A stretch of DNA of 64,000 nucleotides from Mesorhizobium sp. GbtcB19 (GTDB lineage: Bacteria; Pseudomonadota; Alphaproteobacteria; Rhizobiales; Rhizobiaceae), in assembly GCF_019091085.1 (NCBI RefSeq), contig NZ_JAGXJY010000007.1, positions 62,001 through 126,000 of the forward strand, read 5' to 3'. The notes under the pieces are model-generated. The model was not told the DNA's origin, made no database searches, and worked only from the letters and a program-made list of their open reading frames with translations. Position numbers and translations under genes: made by a program. Of this stretch, positions 20,054 to 28,675 are shown in pieces (position 1 is the first letter of the stretch; each line of letters begins with the position of its first letter).

Positions 20054-21322
20054 TTACCGGTACAAATCGGCTCGCGTCGGCGGCAGGCCGCTCGGGCCGC
20101 GGGCGCGTCTGGTGGCGACGGTCTGGAAAATCTGCGCCGAGCCGCGCTCGAAGGTGATCGAGCAGCCCGTCAGATAGAGCAGCCACAGCCGCGCCCTGGC
20201 CTCGCCAACCTCGGCGATCGCTTCGTCGAAGCGCGCCTGCAGGCGCTCCGCCCACAGCCGGCAGGTCCGCGCATAATGCTCGCGCAGGTTCTCGACGTCA
20301 TAGGCGAGGAACCCGTGCGCCTCGAGATTGCCGAGCGTCATGCCGATCGTGTCGACCTCGCCGCCGGGAAAGATGTATTTGATCAGCGCCTTGTATTCCG
20401 CGCCCTTGCGCAGCGTTTTCCTGGTGCTGCCCTTGCCGCGCCGGGTGATGGCGTGGTGCAGGTAGATGCCGCCGGGCTTCAGCAGCCGGTGGACGGTCGA
20501 GAAATAGGCCGCGTGATTGGCAAGGCCCAGATGCTCGAACATGCCGATCGACGAGATCTTGTCGAAAGTGCCGGAGAGTTCGGCATAAGACTTTATCTCG
20601 ATGGTGATGCGATCCTCCAGGCCTTCGGCGCGGATGCGCTCGCGGGCAAGGTCGGTCTGGGCTTGCGACAGCGAGACGCCGTGACCGACGACCCCGTAAT
20701 TCTTCGCCGCATGGATAAGCATCGCGCCCCAGCCGCAGCCGATGTCGAGCAGCTTTTCGCCGGGCTTCAGCCTGAGCTTGCGGCAGATGTGGTCGAGCTT
20801 GTCGACTTGCGCCTGGTCGATGCCATTGGCGAAATCGTGAAAATAGCCGCAGCTGTAGATCATGCGCTCGTCGAGGAAGAGCCGGTAGAAATCATTCGAA
20901 ATGTCGTAATGGTGCTGGATCGCCTCCTTGTTCGATCCGCTGACGAAAGGCTTGCGGCCGGAAAGATCGCTGCGCGCCGTCATCTGCTTGCGCGAAAACA
21001 ACACCGCCGGCAGGTCGCGCAGGATTGCCAGCTTCGGTAGAGACCTGAGTTTGGTCTTAAGCTTGCCTTGTGAAGGCAGGGCATAGAAATCGAACAGCGT
21101 GCCGTCTTCGATATCTACGGTTTTGGAAATCCACATCTCGACCAGCGTTGAGAAGGTCGGCCGGCGGACCAGCTGCCAGACGATGTCCTGATCGTTGATG
21201 GCAAGCACCGGTCCGCCAGCGGGCCCGATCCGCTCGCCGGTCCACAGCCTGACGGCGAAGCCCGGCTTCAGCGTTTCGACGACCGTGCGTACGATCCGCG
21301 CGGCTTTGTCGGTGGCGTCCAT
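20054..21322 (-). CDS. cfa: cyclopropane-fatty-acyl-phospholipid synthase family methyltransferase
   Basis: 422 residues from MDATDKAARIVRTVVETLKP; GGAGGT seven bases upstream favours this ATG over one 13 codons earlier. The N-terminal part is the Cfa lipid-binding region. The SAM-binding motif LDIGCGWGAMLIHAA and the family signatures HHYDISNDFYRLFLDERMIY and GMFEHLG follow. The enzyme adds a methylene from SAM to unsaturated acyl chains of membrane phospholipids. Rhizobia often have two Cfa paralogs; which one this is cannot be told. Confidence 0.92.
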   Translation of the reverse strand: MDATDKAARIVRTVVETLKPGFAVRLWTGERIGPAGGPVLAINDQDIVWQLVRRPTFSTLVEMWISKTVDIEDGTLFDFYALPSQGKLKTKLRSLPKLAILRDLPAVLFSRKQMTARSDLSGRKPFVSGSNKEAIQHHYDISNDFYRLFLDERMIYSCGYFHDFANGIDQAQVDKLDHICRKLRLKPGEKLLDIGCGWGAMLIHAAKNYGVVGHGVSLSQAQTDLARERIRAEGLEDRITIEIKSYAELSGTFDKISSIGMFEHLGLANHAAYFSTVHRLLKPGGIYLHHAITRRGKGSTRKTLRKGAEYKALIKYIFPGGEVDTIGMTLGNLEAHGFLAYDVENLREHYARTCRLWAERLQARFDEAIAEVGEARARLWLLYLTGCSITFERGSAQIFQTVATRRARGPSGLPPTRADLYR

Positions 21323-21478
21323 TCCCACCTCCCGATGCGACGTGCCGCCCCCGAGCACCACTGTCGTCCACTTGTCCTATCGACCGCAATCTCGATTTGT
21401 TGCGCAAAAACATCGCGGCAGGAGGATTTCCCGCCCGAGCCATGGTCATTCCGTGGCGTAATCTTGTCTTTTGCCGCG

Positions 21479-21502
21479 ACACACCCCATCATCTGGGTGT
21501 GT
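21479..21502 (+). other. 8-bp hairpin upstream of the small ORF
   Basis: ACACACCC pairs perfectly with GGGTGTGT around an 8-base loop. It ends 10 bases before the extended Shine-Dalgarno of the 23-codon ORF, so it would lie in that transcript's 5' leader if transcription starts upstream of it. Confidence 0.5.
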
Positions 21503-21528
21503 TCAACGAACTGAAAGGAGGTGATCCG

Positions 21529-21600
21529 ATGTCGAGTGATTTCGTTTTCCATAACGTGAGCTCAGCGGATTGCACTTCCGGGAAGCACTCTTCCCGTTAA
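21529..21600 (+). CDS. 23-residue small ORF with an extended Shine-Dalgarno
   Basis: The ORF encodes MSSDFVFHNVSSADCTSGKH followed by SSR and TAA. Bases 21513-21527 (GAAAGGAGGTGATCC) are complementary, without mismatch, to the 3' tail of bacterial 16S rRNA, far more than the usual 4-6 bases, with normal spacing to the ATG. The peptide is polar and Ser-rich with one Cys, and has no membrane segment. Nothing on this strand follows for 1.3 kb except a structured element and a terminator, so it is not a leader of a neighbouring gene. Translation is likely; function is unknown. Confidence 0.55.
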   Translation: MSSDFVFHNVSSADCTSGKHSSR

Positions 21601-21610
21601 GGCGCGAGAC

Positions 21611-21652
21611 GCGCGGCAGGTAGCCCGAAGGGGCTACCGCCAGGAGCCGCGC
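21611..21652 (+). other. nested RNA hairpin downstream of the small ORF
   Basis: An inner perfect 8-bp hairpin (GGTAGCCC, loop GAAG, GGGCTACC) is enclosed by a 7-bp stem GCGCGGC/GCCGCGC. The right internal loop carries AGGAG, followed by an ATG at 21654. The AGGAG is thus at the edge of the stem, as in structures that gate ribosome access, but the frame after that ATG runs straight through the terminator and is not a credible gene. Confidence 0.45.
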
Positions 21653-21669
21653 CATGGACGGAAACACGG

Positions 21670-21704
21670 AAGGCCGCCGGCTTCGTCAGAAGCGGCGGCC
21701 TTTT
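21670..21704 (+). terminator. strong rho-independent terminator of the small ORF transcript
   Basis: AAGGCCGCC pairs with GGCGGCCTT, and GCTTC with GAAGC inside it, around a short GTCA loop, followed by TTTT. It ends a plus-strand transcript of roughly 200-250 bases that contains only the 23-codon ORF. Confidence 0.75.
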
Positions 21705-21866
21705 CCGTTTCGGCCGACAGCGGCCGAAAGACACCCGAGAGCGGGATTAATCGATCGTTTTGCTGGCTTTCGGTTGCGCATGATCTCGACGCCAGCAGAG
21801 AGCGCTCCCTCCTCGGCGCAATCGGACTGTCCCGAACCGGGTCAGCGGCCGAGATGCAACGGCAGC

Positions 21867-22736
21867 CTAGGCCAGCATCTGCGCGCTGACCGTCCTGTCG
21901 ACGCCGTGATGCGGAGGATTGAAGCGATTGCCTTCCTGCTCGTAGGTCCAGACCTTGAACAGGATGAGCCGGTGCGGGCCGAAACTGTGCAGCAGCGGCA
22001 CGTCGGTGGCGTCGCGGCCGCGCGCGATGACGATCCGGCCGATGCGTGGCTGGTTGTGGCGCGGATCGAAGCTGTACCATTTGCCATCGAGGAAAACCTC
22101 CATCCAGGCCGAGAAATCCATCGGCGCCGGATCGGCGGGCACGCCGATGTCGCCGAGATAGCCGTTCACGTAGCGCGCCGGGATGTTCATTGAGCGGCAG
22201 AGCGTGATCGCCAGATGCGCGAAGTCGCGGCAGACGCCGACCCGCTCCTCATGCGCCTGGGCCGCCGTGCGGGTGGCGCGCGCATAGCCATAGCCGAAGG
22301 AAAGCCGGCTGTTGACATAGTCGACGATAGCCTGGACGCGCGCCCAGCCGGGCGGCAAATGGCCGAAACGCTGCCAGGCGACGCCACTGAGGTGATCGGT
22401 CTCGCAGTAACGGCTGCCGAGCAGGTAGACCAGCACGTCGTCGGGCAGCTCCGCGACCGGCGTTTCCCGCGCCAGCGTGTTGACCGCGTCGGCCTCGCCG
22501 CTGTCCTCGATCGCCGCATCGTAGAGAATGCGGAAGTTGCCTGCGGGCGCCGTGAATCGGCGGCAGATATTGCCGTGACGGTCGCGATAGGTCCGGGTCG
22601 GCACCGAAGGCGAGGTCAGGACCCGCGTCTGTCGCTTGATGTCGGCATGCCGGTCGGGATGGATGTCGAGCAGCGAGATGATCGGTGTCGCCGCCGCGCA
22701 TTCGATTGCGATTTCATAGCCGAGCCGTATCAGCAT
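21867..22736 (-). CDS. transglutaminase-like cysteine peptidase family protein
   Basis: 289 residues from MLIRLGYEIAIECAAATPII, with an N-terminal bacterial transglutaminase-associated beta domain and a transglutaminase core. The catalytic cysteine is C169 in GVCRDFAHL and the acidic partner is D224 in YSFDPRHN. At the position of the usual catalytic His (H-A-W-x-E) it has Ser209 (FSAWMEV). The His at 227 nearby might substitute. Such cytoplasmic proteins are common in rhizobia and may act as proteases or amidases; the substrate is unknown. The frame stays open 250 codons further, over the antisense of the HAD gene. Confidence 0.85.
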   Translation of the reverse strand: MLIRLGYEIAIECAAATPIISLLDIHPDRHADIKRQTRVLTSPSVPTRTYRDRHGNICRRFTAPAGNFRILYDAAIEDSGEADAVNTLARETPVAELPDDVLVYLLGSRYCETDHLSGVAWQRFGHLPPGWARVQAIVDYVNSRLSFGYGYARATRTAAQAHEERVGVCRDFAHLAITLCRSMNIPARYVNGYLGDIGVPADPAPMDFSAWMEVFLDGKWYSFDPRHNQPRIGRIVIARGRDATDVPLLHSFGPHRLILFKVWTYEQEGNRFNPPHHGVDRTVSAQMLA

Positions 22737-22908
22737 CGCATGCCCCCCTAGGTGATTTTGAAAAGACAGCCTGTTCAACGCAACGAACCGGAGGTTGTTC
22801 CCGCGAGGAATCGAAATGGTGGAGCATCTTGCCTTCTCAGGCGGTGCCGGCCGGTCTAAACTGGGTTTGCGTTTCGCCCTCCCCGAAAACGATTCTCCAG
22901 GAAACCCG

Positions 22909-23574
22909 ATGTTTGCAGGCTCAAAGTTCGCCGCCTTCCTATTTGACATGGACGGCACGCTGCTCAACTCGATCGCCGCGGCGGAACGGGTGTGGACGAA
23001 ATGGGCGGAGCGCCACGGCCTCGACGTCGCCACCTTCCTGCCCACGATCCACGGCAAGCGGGCGATCGAGACGATCGGCGGATTGATGCTTCCGGGCGTC
23101 GACGCGGTTGCGGAAGCTGGCGCGCTGCTCAAGGCCGAGGCCGACGATCTCGAAGGCATCGTCCCGATCCCCGGCGCCGTCGCCTTCCTGAAATCGCTGC
23201 CGCCGGAGCGCTGGGCGATCGTCACCTCCGCGCCGCGCGAACTGGCGCTGCTGCGCATCGCGGCTGCCGGTATTCCCATACCCGCCATGATGGTGACCGC
23301 CGAAGATGTGACCCACGGCAAGCCGGCGCCGGATTGTTTTCTCCTGGCCGCCAAACGCCTGGGCGTCGAAGCGCGCGACTGCCTGGTCTTCGAGGATGCG
23401 CCGGCGGGGATCGCGGCGGGCGAGGCTTCCGGCGCCTCTGTGATGGTGATCAGCGCCACCCATGTCCATCCGCTGCGGACGCCGCACGACAGCATTGCCA
23501 GCTACGACGAAATCGCCATTGCCGTGGACGATAGTGGCTTGATCAGCCTCGAGCCGCAGCGCGACGCCGCATAG
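22909..23574 (+). CDS. HAD superfamily sugar-phosphatase-like hydrolase
   Basis: 221 residues from MFAGSKFAAFLFDMDGTLLN, with AGGAAA before the ATG. The HAD motifs are complete: DMDGT (nucleophile Asp), VTSAP (motif II), HGKPAPDCF (motif III Lys) and VFEDAPAGIAAG (motif IV acidic). The helical cap after motif I places it in HAD-IA with phosphoglycolate and 2-deoxyglucose/glycerol-phosphatase types such as YfbT. It is divergent from the transglutaminase gene. Confidence 0.9.
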   Translation: MFAGSKFAAFLFDMDGTLLNSIAAAERVWTKWAERHGLDVATFLPTIHGKRAIETIGGLMLPGVDAVAEAGALLKAEADDLEGIVPIPGAVAFLKSLPPERWAIVTSAPRELALLRIAAAGIPIPAMMVTAEDVTHGKPAPDCFLLAAKRLGVEARDCLVFEDAPAGIAAGEASGASVMVISATHVHPLRTPHDSIASYDEIAIAVDDSGLISLEPQRDAA

Positions 23575-23581
23575 GCCCGCT

Positions 23582-23803
23582 TTAGAAGTCGGTGGCGAGG
23601 CCCTTGACCTCCCAGTCGCCGTAGCGCCCAGGTTCCTTGCCGCCGCGGCCGCCGATTTCCTTCGGCGCCGCAGCTTCCGCCTCGCGATAGAGCTTGCGCC
23701 TGGCCTCGGCTTCGGCCAAAGCGCGCTGCGCTTCGGGCGTCAGAGCTTTCCGCGGCTTGTCAACCGCGTCGGCAGCTTCGGTTTTGCTTGGCTCTTCGGT
23801 CAT
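23582..23803 (-). CDS. DUF1674 / succinate dehydrogenase assembly factor 4 family
   Basis: 73 residues: a charged, probably disordered N-terminal half and the diagnostic C-terminus GGRGGKEPGRYGDWEVKGLATDF. The mitochondrial homolog SdhAF4 helps deliver flavinylated SdhA into complex II, and the alphaproteobacterial proteins are presumed to do the same. The sdh genes are not in the window. It is convergent with the HAD gene, eight bases apart. Confidence 0.92.
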   Translation of the reverse strand: MTEEPSKTEAADAVDKPRKALTPEAQRALAEAEARRKLYREAEAAAPKEIGGRGGKEPGRYGDWEVKGLATDF

Positions 23804-23909
23804 GCGATACGTCCTTGCCGATTGAAACAGAGACCGGCGTCTCCCATCATATAGCCATGACGCCAGAAGGATCGACCCCTATTCGCCACCAAGTCAGACG
23901 GATGAACCG

Positions 23910-24938
23910 ATGAACACGCTTCGCACCGCCATGCTTCTTGCCGCGATGACGGCGCTGTTCATGGGCGTCGGCTATCTGATCGGCGGCTCGGGCGGCATGG
24001 TCATCGCGCTGCTGATCGCCGCCGGCACCAATCTGTTCAGCTACTGGAACGCCGACAAGATGGTGCTGTCGATGAACCGCGCCGTCGAGGTCGACGAGAA
24101 GAACGCGCCGGAATATTACGCGATCGTCCAGGGCCTGGCGAAGCGGGCCGGCCTGCCGATGCCGAAGACCTATCTGATCGACAACCCGCAGCCCAACGCC
24201 TTCGCCACCGGCCGCAACCCCGAGAATGCCGCAGTGGCCGCGTCCACGGGCCTGCTTGAGCGGTTGAACCACGAAGAGGTCGCGGCGGTGATGGCGCATG
24301 AGCTTGCCCATGTGCAGCATCGCGACACGCTGACCATGACGATCGTGGCGACGCTTGCCGGCGCCATCTCGATGCTCGGCAATTTCGCCTTTTTCTTTGG
24401 CGGCAACCGCGACAACAACAACCCGTTCGGCTTTGTCGGCGTGCTGGTGGCCATGCTGGTGGCGCCCTTCGCCGCCATGATCGTGCAGATGGCGGTGAGC
24501 CGCACCCGCGAATACGAAGCCGACCGGCGCGGCGCCGAGATCTGCGGCAATCCGCTGTGGCTGGCCTCGGCGCTCAACAAGATCGCGCGCGGCGCCGAAC
24601 AGATTCCCAACGAGGATGCCGAGCGCAACCCGGCGATGGCGCATCTTTTCATCATCAACCCTCTGCATGGCGAGCGCATGGACAGTCTGTTCTCGACCCA
24701 TCCGAACACCGAGAACCGCATTGCCGCGCTGCAGGAGATGGCGCGCGCGATGGGCGGCACCCCGCAAGCCGGCCGGCGCCAGGCTTCGCCGCCACCCATC
24801 CAGCCCGAGGAGCCGTCGGCCGGGCCGTGGGGCAAGCGGACGGAACCCGCGCCACCCGCCGAACCGCAGCAGCCGAAACCCAATCCCTGGGGCCGCAACC
24901 CGACCGGACCGCGCCGGTCGAAGGGTCCATGGTCGTGA
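23910..24938 (+). CDS. htpX: zinc metalloprotease HtpX
   Basis: 342 residues. Two N-terminal membrane segments (about 5-25 and 27-45), the M48 zinc site HELAH at 130-134, two further membrane segments (about 145-165 and 175-195) and [13 protein letters not shown], which supplies the zinc-binding Glu. HtpX degrades damaged inner-membrane proteins on the cytoplasmic side. The last 55 residues are a Pro/Gln-rich tail typical of rhizobial HtpX. Its 3' end overlaps rsmB by 10 bases. Confidence 0.95.
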   Translation: MNTLRTAMLLAAMTALFMGVGYLIGGSGGMVIALLIAAGTNLFSYWNADKMVLSMNRAVEVDEKNAPEYYAIVQGLAKRAGLPMPKTYLIDNPQPNAFATGRNPENAAVAASTGLLERLNHEEVAAVMAHELAHVQHRDTLTMTIVATLAGAISMLGNFAFFFGGNRDNNNPFGFVGVLVAMLVAPFAAMIVQMAVSRTREYEADRRGAEICGNPLWLASALNKIARGAEQIPNEDAERNPAMAHLFIINPLHGERMDSLFSTHPNTENRIAALQEMARAMGGTPQAGRRQASPPPIQPEEPSAGPWGKRTEPAPPAEPQQPKPNPWGRNPTGPRRSKGPWS

Positions 24939-26311
24939 CGCCGCCGAGGCGCGGACATTCAGGCAATCCGCAACACAAAACTGATGACGAGAACGTCGCC
25001 GGCCTTGCCGCGCGCAAGGCGGCGGCGCGCCTGCTGGCCGCCGTGATTGATGCGCGCACGCCGCTGGATGGGTTGACCGACAACGAGCACGGCCATCCGC
25101 AATACAAGGCGCTGGACGGCCGCGACCGCGCACTGGTGCGCGCCATCTTGGTGACCGCGCTGCGCCATCGCATGACCATCGCCGGGCTGCTGTCCAGGCG
25201 TCTGGAAAAGCCGCTGCCGCCCAACGCCACCGCGCTCTCGCATATCCTCAATGTCGCCGCCGCGCAGATCCTGTTCCTCGATGTTCCGGACAGCGCCGCC
25301 GTCGATCTCGCAGTCACCCACGCCAAATCCGATCCGCGCACCACGCGCTTCTCCGGCCTGGTCAACGGCGTGCTGCGTTCGCTGGCGCGCGCCAAGCCCG
25401 ACGAGCTTGCCCCGGCGCTTGCCGCGACCAGCGAGGCGCCGCAATGGTTTTCGCAGCGGCTGACCGCCGCTTACGGAGCCGACAAGGCGCGCGCCATCCT
25501 TGCCGCGCATCGCCACGAGGCGCCGGTCGATTTCACGGTCAAGGCCGATCCGACGCTTTGGGCCGAGCGGCTGGGCGGCATCGTGCTGCCGACCGGCACG
25601 GTTCGCGTCGAAAAACTTTCCGCCAATGTCACCGATCTGCCCGGCTTCGCCGACGGCGCCTGGTGGGTGCAGGATACAGCCGCTAGCCTGCCGGCGCGCC
25701 TGTTCGGCGACATCCGTGGACAGCGCGTCGCCGATCTGTGCGCGGCACCCGGCGGCAAGACGGCGCAGCTCATCCTGGCCGGCGCCGGCGTGACCGCAGT
25801 CGACACCTCGAAGAACCGGCTGGCGCGGCTCAAGCAGAATCTCGACCGTCTCGGCCTGACGGCCGAGCTCGTCCAGACCGACCTTCTGGATTACCGGCCG
25901 GCGCAATCGTTCGACGCCGTGCTGCTCGACGCGCCGTGCTCCTCGACAGGAACCGTGCGCCGTCACCCCGATGTGCCGTGGACCAAGACCATGACCGATG
26001 TCGAAAAGCTCGCCGCGCTCCAGCGCAAACTTCTCGCTCACGCCGTTACGCTCGTCAGGCCCGGCGGCCGCATCGTCTTTTCCAACTGTTCGCTCGACCC
26101 GATCGAGGGCGAGGAACTCTATCGCGACTTCCTTGCCACAACCCCCGGGGTGATCGACGACCCGATCCGGCCCGGCGAGTTTGCCGACGTCGATCAATTC
26201 CTGACGCCGGAGGGCACGCTGCGCACGACGCCCGCCGACATGGTGCTGGAATCACCGGGAATTTCCGGCCTCGATGGGTTCTTCGCCGCGCGGATGAGAC
26301 GTACCTTTTGA
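24929..26311 (+). CDS. rsmB: RsmB/NOL1/NOP2/Sun family 16S rRNA m5C methyltransferase
   Basis: 460 residues from [20 protein letters not shown]. The N-terminal NusB-like RNA-binding domain (about 30-165) is followed by a SAM-dependent methyltransferase with [13 protein letters not shown], the cysteine motif [15 protein letters not shown] and the second cysteine in SNCSLDP. The two-cysteine mechanism is standard for m5C RNA methyltransferases. Rhizobia have more than one family member, so the exact target is inferred. The start overlaps the htpX end. Confidence 0.92.
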   Translation: MVVTPPRRGHSGNPQHKTDDENVAGLAARKAAARLLAAVIDARTPLDGLTDNEHGHPQYKALDGRDRALVRAILVTALRHRMTIAGLLSRRLEKPLPPNATALSHILNVAAAQILFLDVPDSAAVDLAVTHAKSDPRTTRFSGLVNGVLRSLARAKPDELAPALAATSEAPQWFSQRLTAAYGADKARAILAAHRHEAPVDFTVKADPTLWAERLGGIVLPTGTVRVEKLSANVTDLPGFADGAWWVQDTAASLPARLFGDIRGQRVADLCAAPGGKTAQLILAGAGVTAVDTSKNRLARLKQNLDRLGLTAELVQTDLLDYRPAQSFDAVLLDAPCSSTGTVRRHPDVPWTKTMTDVEKLAALQRKLLAHAVTLVRPGGRIVFSNCSLDPIEGEELYRDFLATTPGVIDDPIRPGEFADVDQFLTPEGTLRTTPADMVLESPGISGLDGFFAARMRRTF

Positions 26312-26437
26312 AGCGTTGTCTCATAAAACGCGCTGACTTTTTTAGGGACGGCACGGGCAAAGCGGCGTGAAGCGGTTCACTTAGGCGAATTCCGCCTTCG
26401 CATAAGTTCTTGAATCGCATAAGCTTGTGCTTGGGTT

Positions 26438-28183
26438 ATGGGGAAATCAGGAGGGCTATTGGCACTTGTTGCCGGCAGCACGACACGTCTCTGGACGCTT
26501 GTCGCGAAGGAGTTCTGGCGCAAGACGCGCCGGCGTTTGCGCGCCGGCCCGATCTATCGCTGGCGCTATTCCGGCCGCACGCCCGAACGCGTCCTGATCG
26601 CGCCGCCGGATCTGCGGCTCGCCGATCCGCAGATCGCGCTGGAGATCTATTACGGCCGCTACCCGCTCTCCGGCCATCTGGTCGAGACCGGCGGCAGGTC
26701 GCCCTTTCAGCTCGACGTGCCCAATCGCGGCTGGCAGAAATCGCTGCACGGCTTCCGCTGGCTGCGCCACATGCGCGCCACCGGCACCGAGCTCGCCGCC
26801 GCCAATGCGAGAGCCCTGGTCACCGACTGGATCGCCATGCACGGCAACCAGATTTCCGGCGTCGCCTGGGAGCCGGGAACGACGGCCAAGCGGGTGATCG
26901 CCTGGCTGCAGCATTCCTCTGTGGTGCTGCAGGGCGCCGAATTCCCCTTCTATCGCGCCTTCCTCAAATCGCTTGCCGTGCAGATCCGCTATTTGCGCTC
27001 GATGGCGCGCGAGATGCCGGACGGCGAGGGCAGGCTGCGTGCCCGCATCGCGCTCGCCTTCGCCGCCTTGTCCCTGCCGGCGCCGGCCTCGGCGCTGCGT
27101 TCCGCGACGCGCAACCTGGCCGAGGAGTTGGAGCATCAGATCCTGCCCGACGGCGGCCACATCTCGCGCAAGCCGATGGCGGTGCTGGAACTGCTCGCCG
27201 ACCTTCTGCCGCTGCGCCAGACCTATGCCAACCAGGCCGAGGCGCCGCCGTCGGCCTTGATCGGCGCCATCGATCGCATGTTGCCGGCGCTGCGTTTCTT
27301 CCGCCACCAGGACGGCAGCCTGGCCCGCTTCAACGGCATGGGCGCAACCATCCATGACCGCATCGCCACCATCATGCGCCACGACGACACGGTGGGAGCG
27401 CCGCTGCTGCACGCGCCGCATTCCGGCTATGAGCGCCTGTCGATGGGCGGCGTGACGGTGATCGCCGACACCGGGCTGCCGCCGCCGGTCGACGTATCGA
27501 ACGCGGCGCACGCCGGCTGCCTTGCTTTCGAGCTCTCCTCCGGACGCCAGCACTTCATCGTCAATGCCGGCATCGACACTTATGGCGCCCCGGAATTCCG
27601 GCCGCTGGCGCGCGCAACCGCCGCGCATTCGACCGCAACCGTCAACGACACCTCCTCGGCGCGCTTCAGCCACTCGCTGCGTGTCAGCGACCTGTTGGGC
27701 TCGCCGCTGATCGGCGGCCCGCAGCACGTGCCCTGCAAGCGCCTCGACCAGAAGGGCATGCACGGCTTCGTCGCCCGCCATGACGGCTACGCCGCCCAGT
27801 TCGGCTTCCTGCATGAGCGTGAGCTGAAGCTCGGCACGAACGGCAACGTGCTTGCCGGCCGCGACCGTTTCCTGCGCCCCGGCAATGCCGCGATCCGCAA
27901 TAATGGCCGCGACTTCGTCACGGTGCGCTTCCACGTCCACCCCGACATCACCGTGCTGCAGGACGACCACGACCGCTTCACGCTGGCCGCCGCGCAAGGC
28001 GACAGCTGGGTTTTCACCTGCGCCGAAGTGGTGCCGGAGGTCGAGGAATCGATCTATTTCGCCGGCCTGAGTGGCCCGCGCCGCAGCCGGCAGATCGTGC
28101 TTGCCTTCAAGGCCTCGGAAATTGCCGAGGTGCACTGGCAGCTGACGCGGACGCACATCGCCGGTTATCCCGAAAACAACTGA
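26438..28183 (+). CDS. heparinase II/III family protein
   Basis: 581 residues with no clear signal peptide. The N-terminal half (about 60-290) is alpha-helical and the C-terminal half (about 330-560) matches the heparinase II/III beta-sandwich region, with GYERLSMGGVTVIADTG and HSTATVNDTSSARF. Families of this kind are polysaccharide lyases, but the rhizobial versions are always near rsmB and purH, and their substrate is unknown. Local synteny (rsmB, this gene, purH) is conserved in Rhizobiales to my knowledge. Confidence 0.9.
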   Translation: MGKSGGLLALVAGSTTRLWTLVAKEFWRKTRRRLRAGPIYRWRYSGRTPERVLIAPPDLRLADPQIALEIYYGRYPLSGHLVETGGRSPFQLDVPNRGWQKSLHGFRWLRHMRATGTELAAANARALVTDWIAMHGNQISGVAWEPGTTAKRVIAWLQHSSVVLQGAEFPFYRAFLKSLAVQIRYLRSMAREMPDGEGRLRARIALAFAALSLPAPASALRSATRNLAEELEHQILPDGGHISRKPMAVLELLADLLPLRQTYANQAEAPPSALIGAIDRMLPALRFFRHQDGSLARFNGMGATIHDRIATIMRHDDTVGAPLLHAPHSGYERLSMGGVTVIADTGLPPPVDVSNAAHAGCLAFELSSGRQHFIVNAGIDTYGAPEFRPLARATAAHSTATVNDTSSARFSHSLRVSDLLGSPLIGGPQHVPCKRLDQKGMHGFVARHDGYAAQFGFLHERELKLGTNGNVLAGRDRFLRPGNAAIRNNGRDFVTVRFHVHPDITVLQDDHDRFTLAAAQGDSWVFTCAEVVPEVEESIYFAGLSGPRRSRQIVLAFKASEIAEVHWQLTRTHIAGYPENN

Positions 28184-28194
28184 GCTACCGCTTT

Positions 28195-28497
28195 TCAGCC
28201 CGAAATCCCGAAGGCGTCATAGGTGGCGAGCGACGGCGGCCCAGCGAAAGCAAAGCGGATCTTCTCGACCATCGCCGAGGCCTGGCCGCTTCGCTCGTAG
28301 CGTTCCGCGTCCTCGGCGGAGTTCCAAACGGTGATGGCCATGAAGGCATCCCGCGCGTGGTGTTGCTGCAGCAGCACGGCGCTGATGTTGCCTCGGGCGG
28401 CGCGGATAGCCGGGATCGCTTCCGCCTCGTAGATAGCGCACAATTCCTCAACTCGTTCCGGCAACGCCTTGAACTGACCGACACGCACGAATGCCAT
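28195..28497 (-). CDS. antibiotic biosynthesis monooxygenase (ABM) domain protein
   Basis: 100 residues from MAFVRVGQFKALPERVEELC, with GGAGG 8 bases before the ATG. It is a single ferredoxin-like ABM domain: WNSAEDAERYERSGQA matches the second half of the fold. Small ABM proteins include quinol monooxygenases and heme-degrading enzymes, and many have no known role. It is convergent with the heparinase-like gene and divergent from purH. Confidence 0.8.
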   Translation of the reverse strand: MAFVRVGQFKALPERVEELCAIYEAEAIPAIRAARGNISAVLLQQHHARDAFMAITVWNSAEDAERYERSGQASAMVEKIRFAFAGPPSLATYDAFGISG

Positions 28498-28675
28498 GGC
28501 TGTTTCCTCCAATGATGAACGATCCTAATGCCGCAAACGACGGAACGCCTTTCGGCAAACTTCACTTTTTCGGGAAGCTGGCGCGCACCTGCAAAGGACG
28601 CGGCGCTTGATTTCCGGGGCTCATATGCTAGGGCCGGCCAACGTCCCCTTCCAACACTCTGAAAGGCCGCCCGCC

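Noticed and set aside
21654..22193. 179-codon ORF after the nested hairpin
   Set aside because: It runs through a strong terminator and then antisense to the transglutaminase gene, so it is not credible as a protein.
21867..23495. 542-codon reading of the transglutaminase
   Set aside because: The first 250 codons lie antisense to the HAD gene and do not resemble the family. The start at 22736 fits family length and has a purine-rich site upstream.
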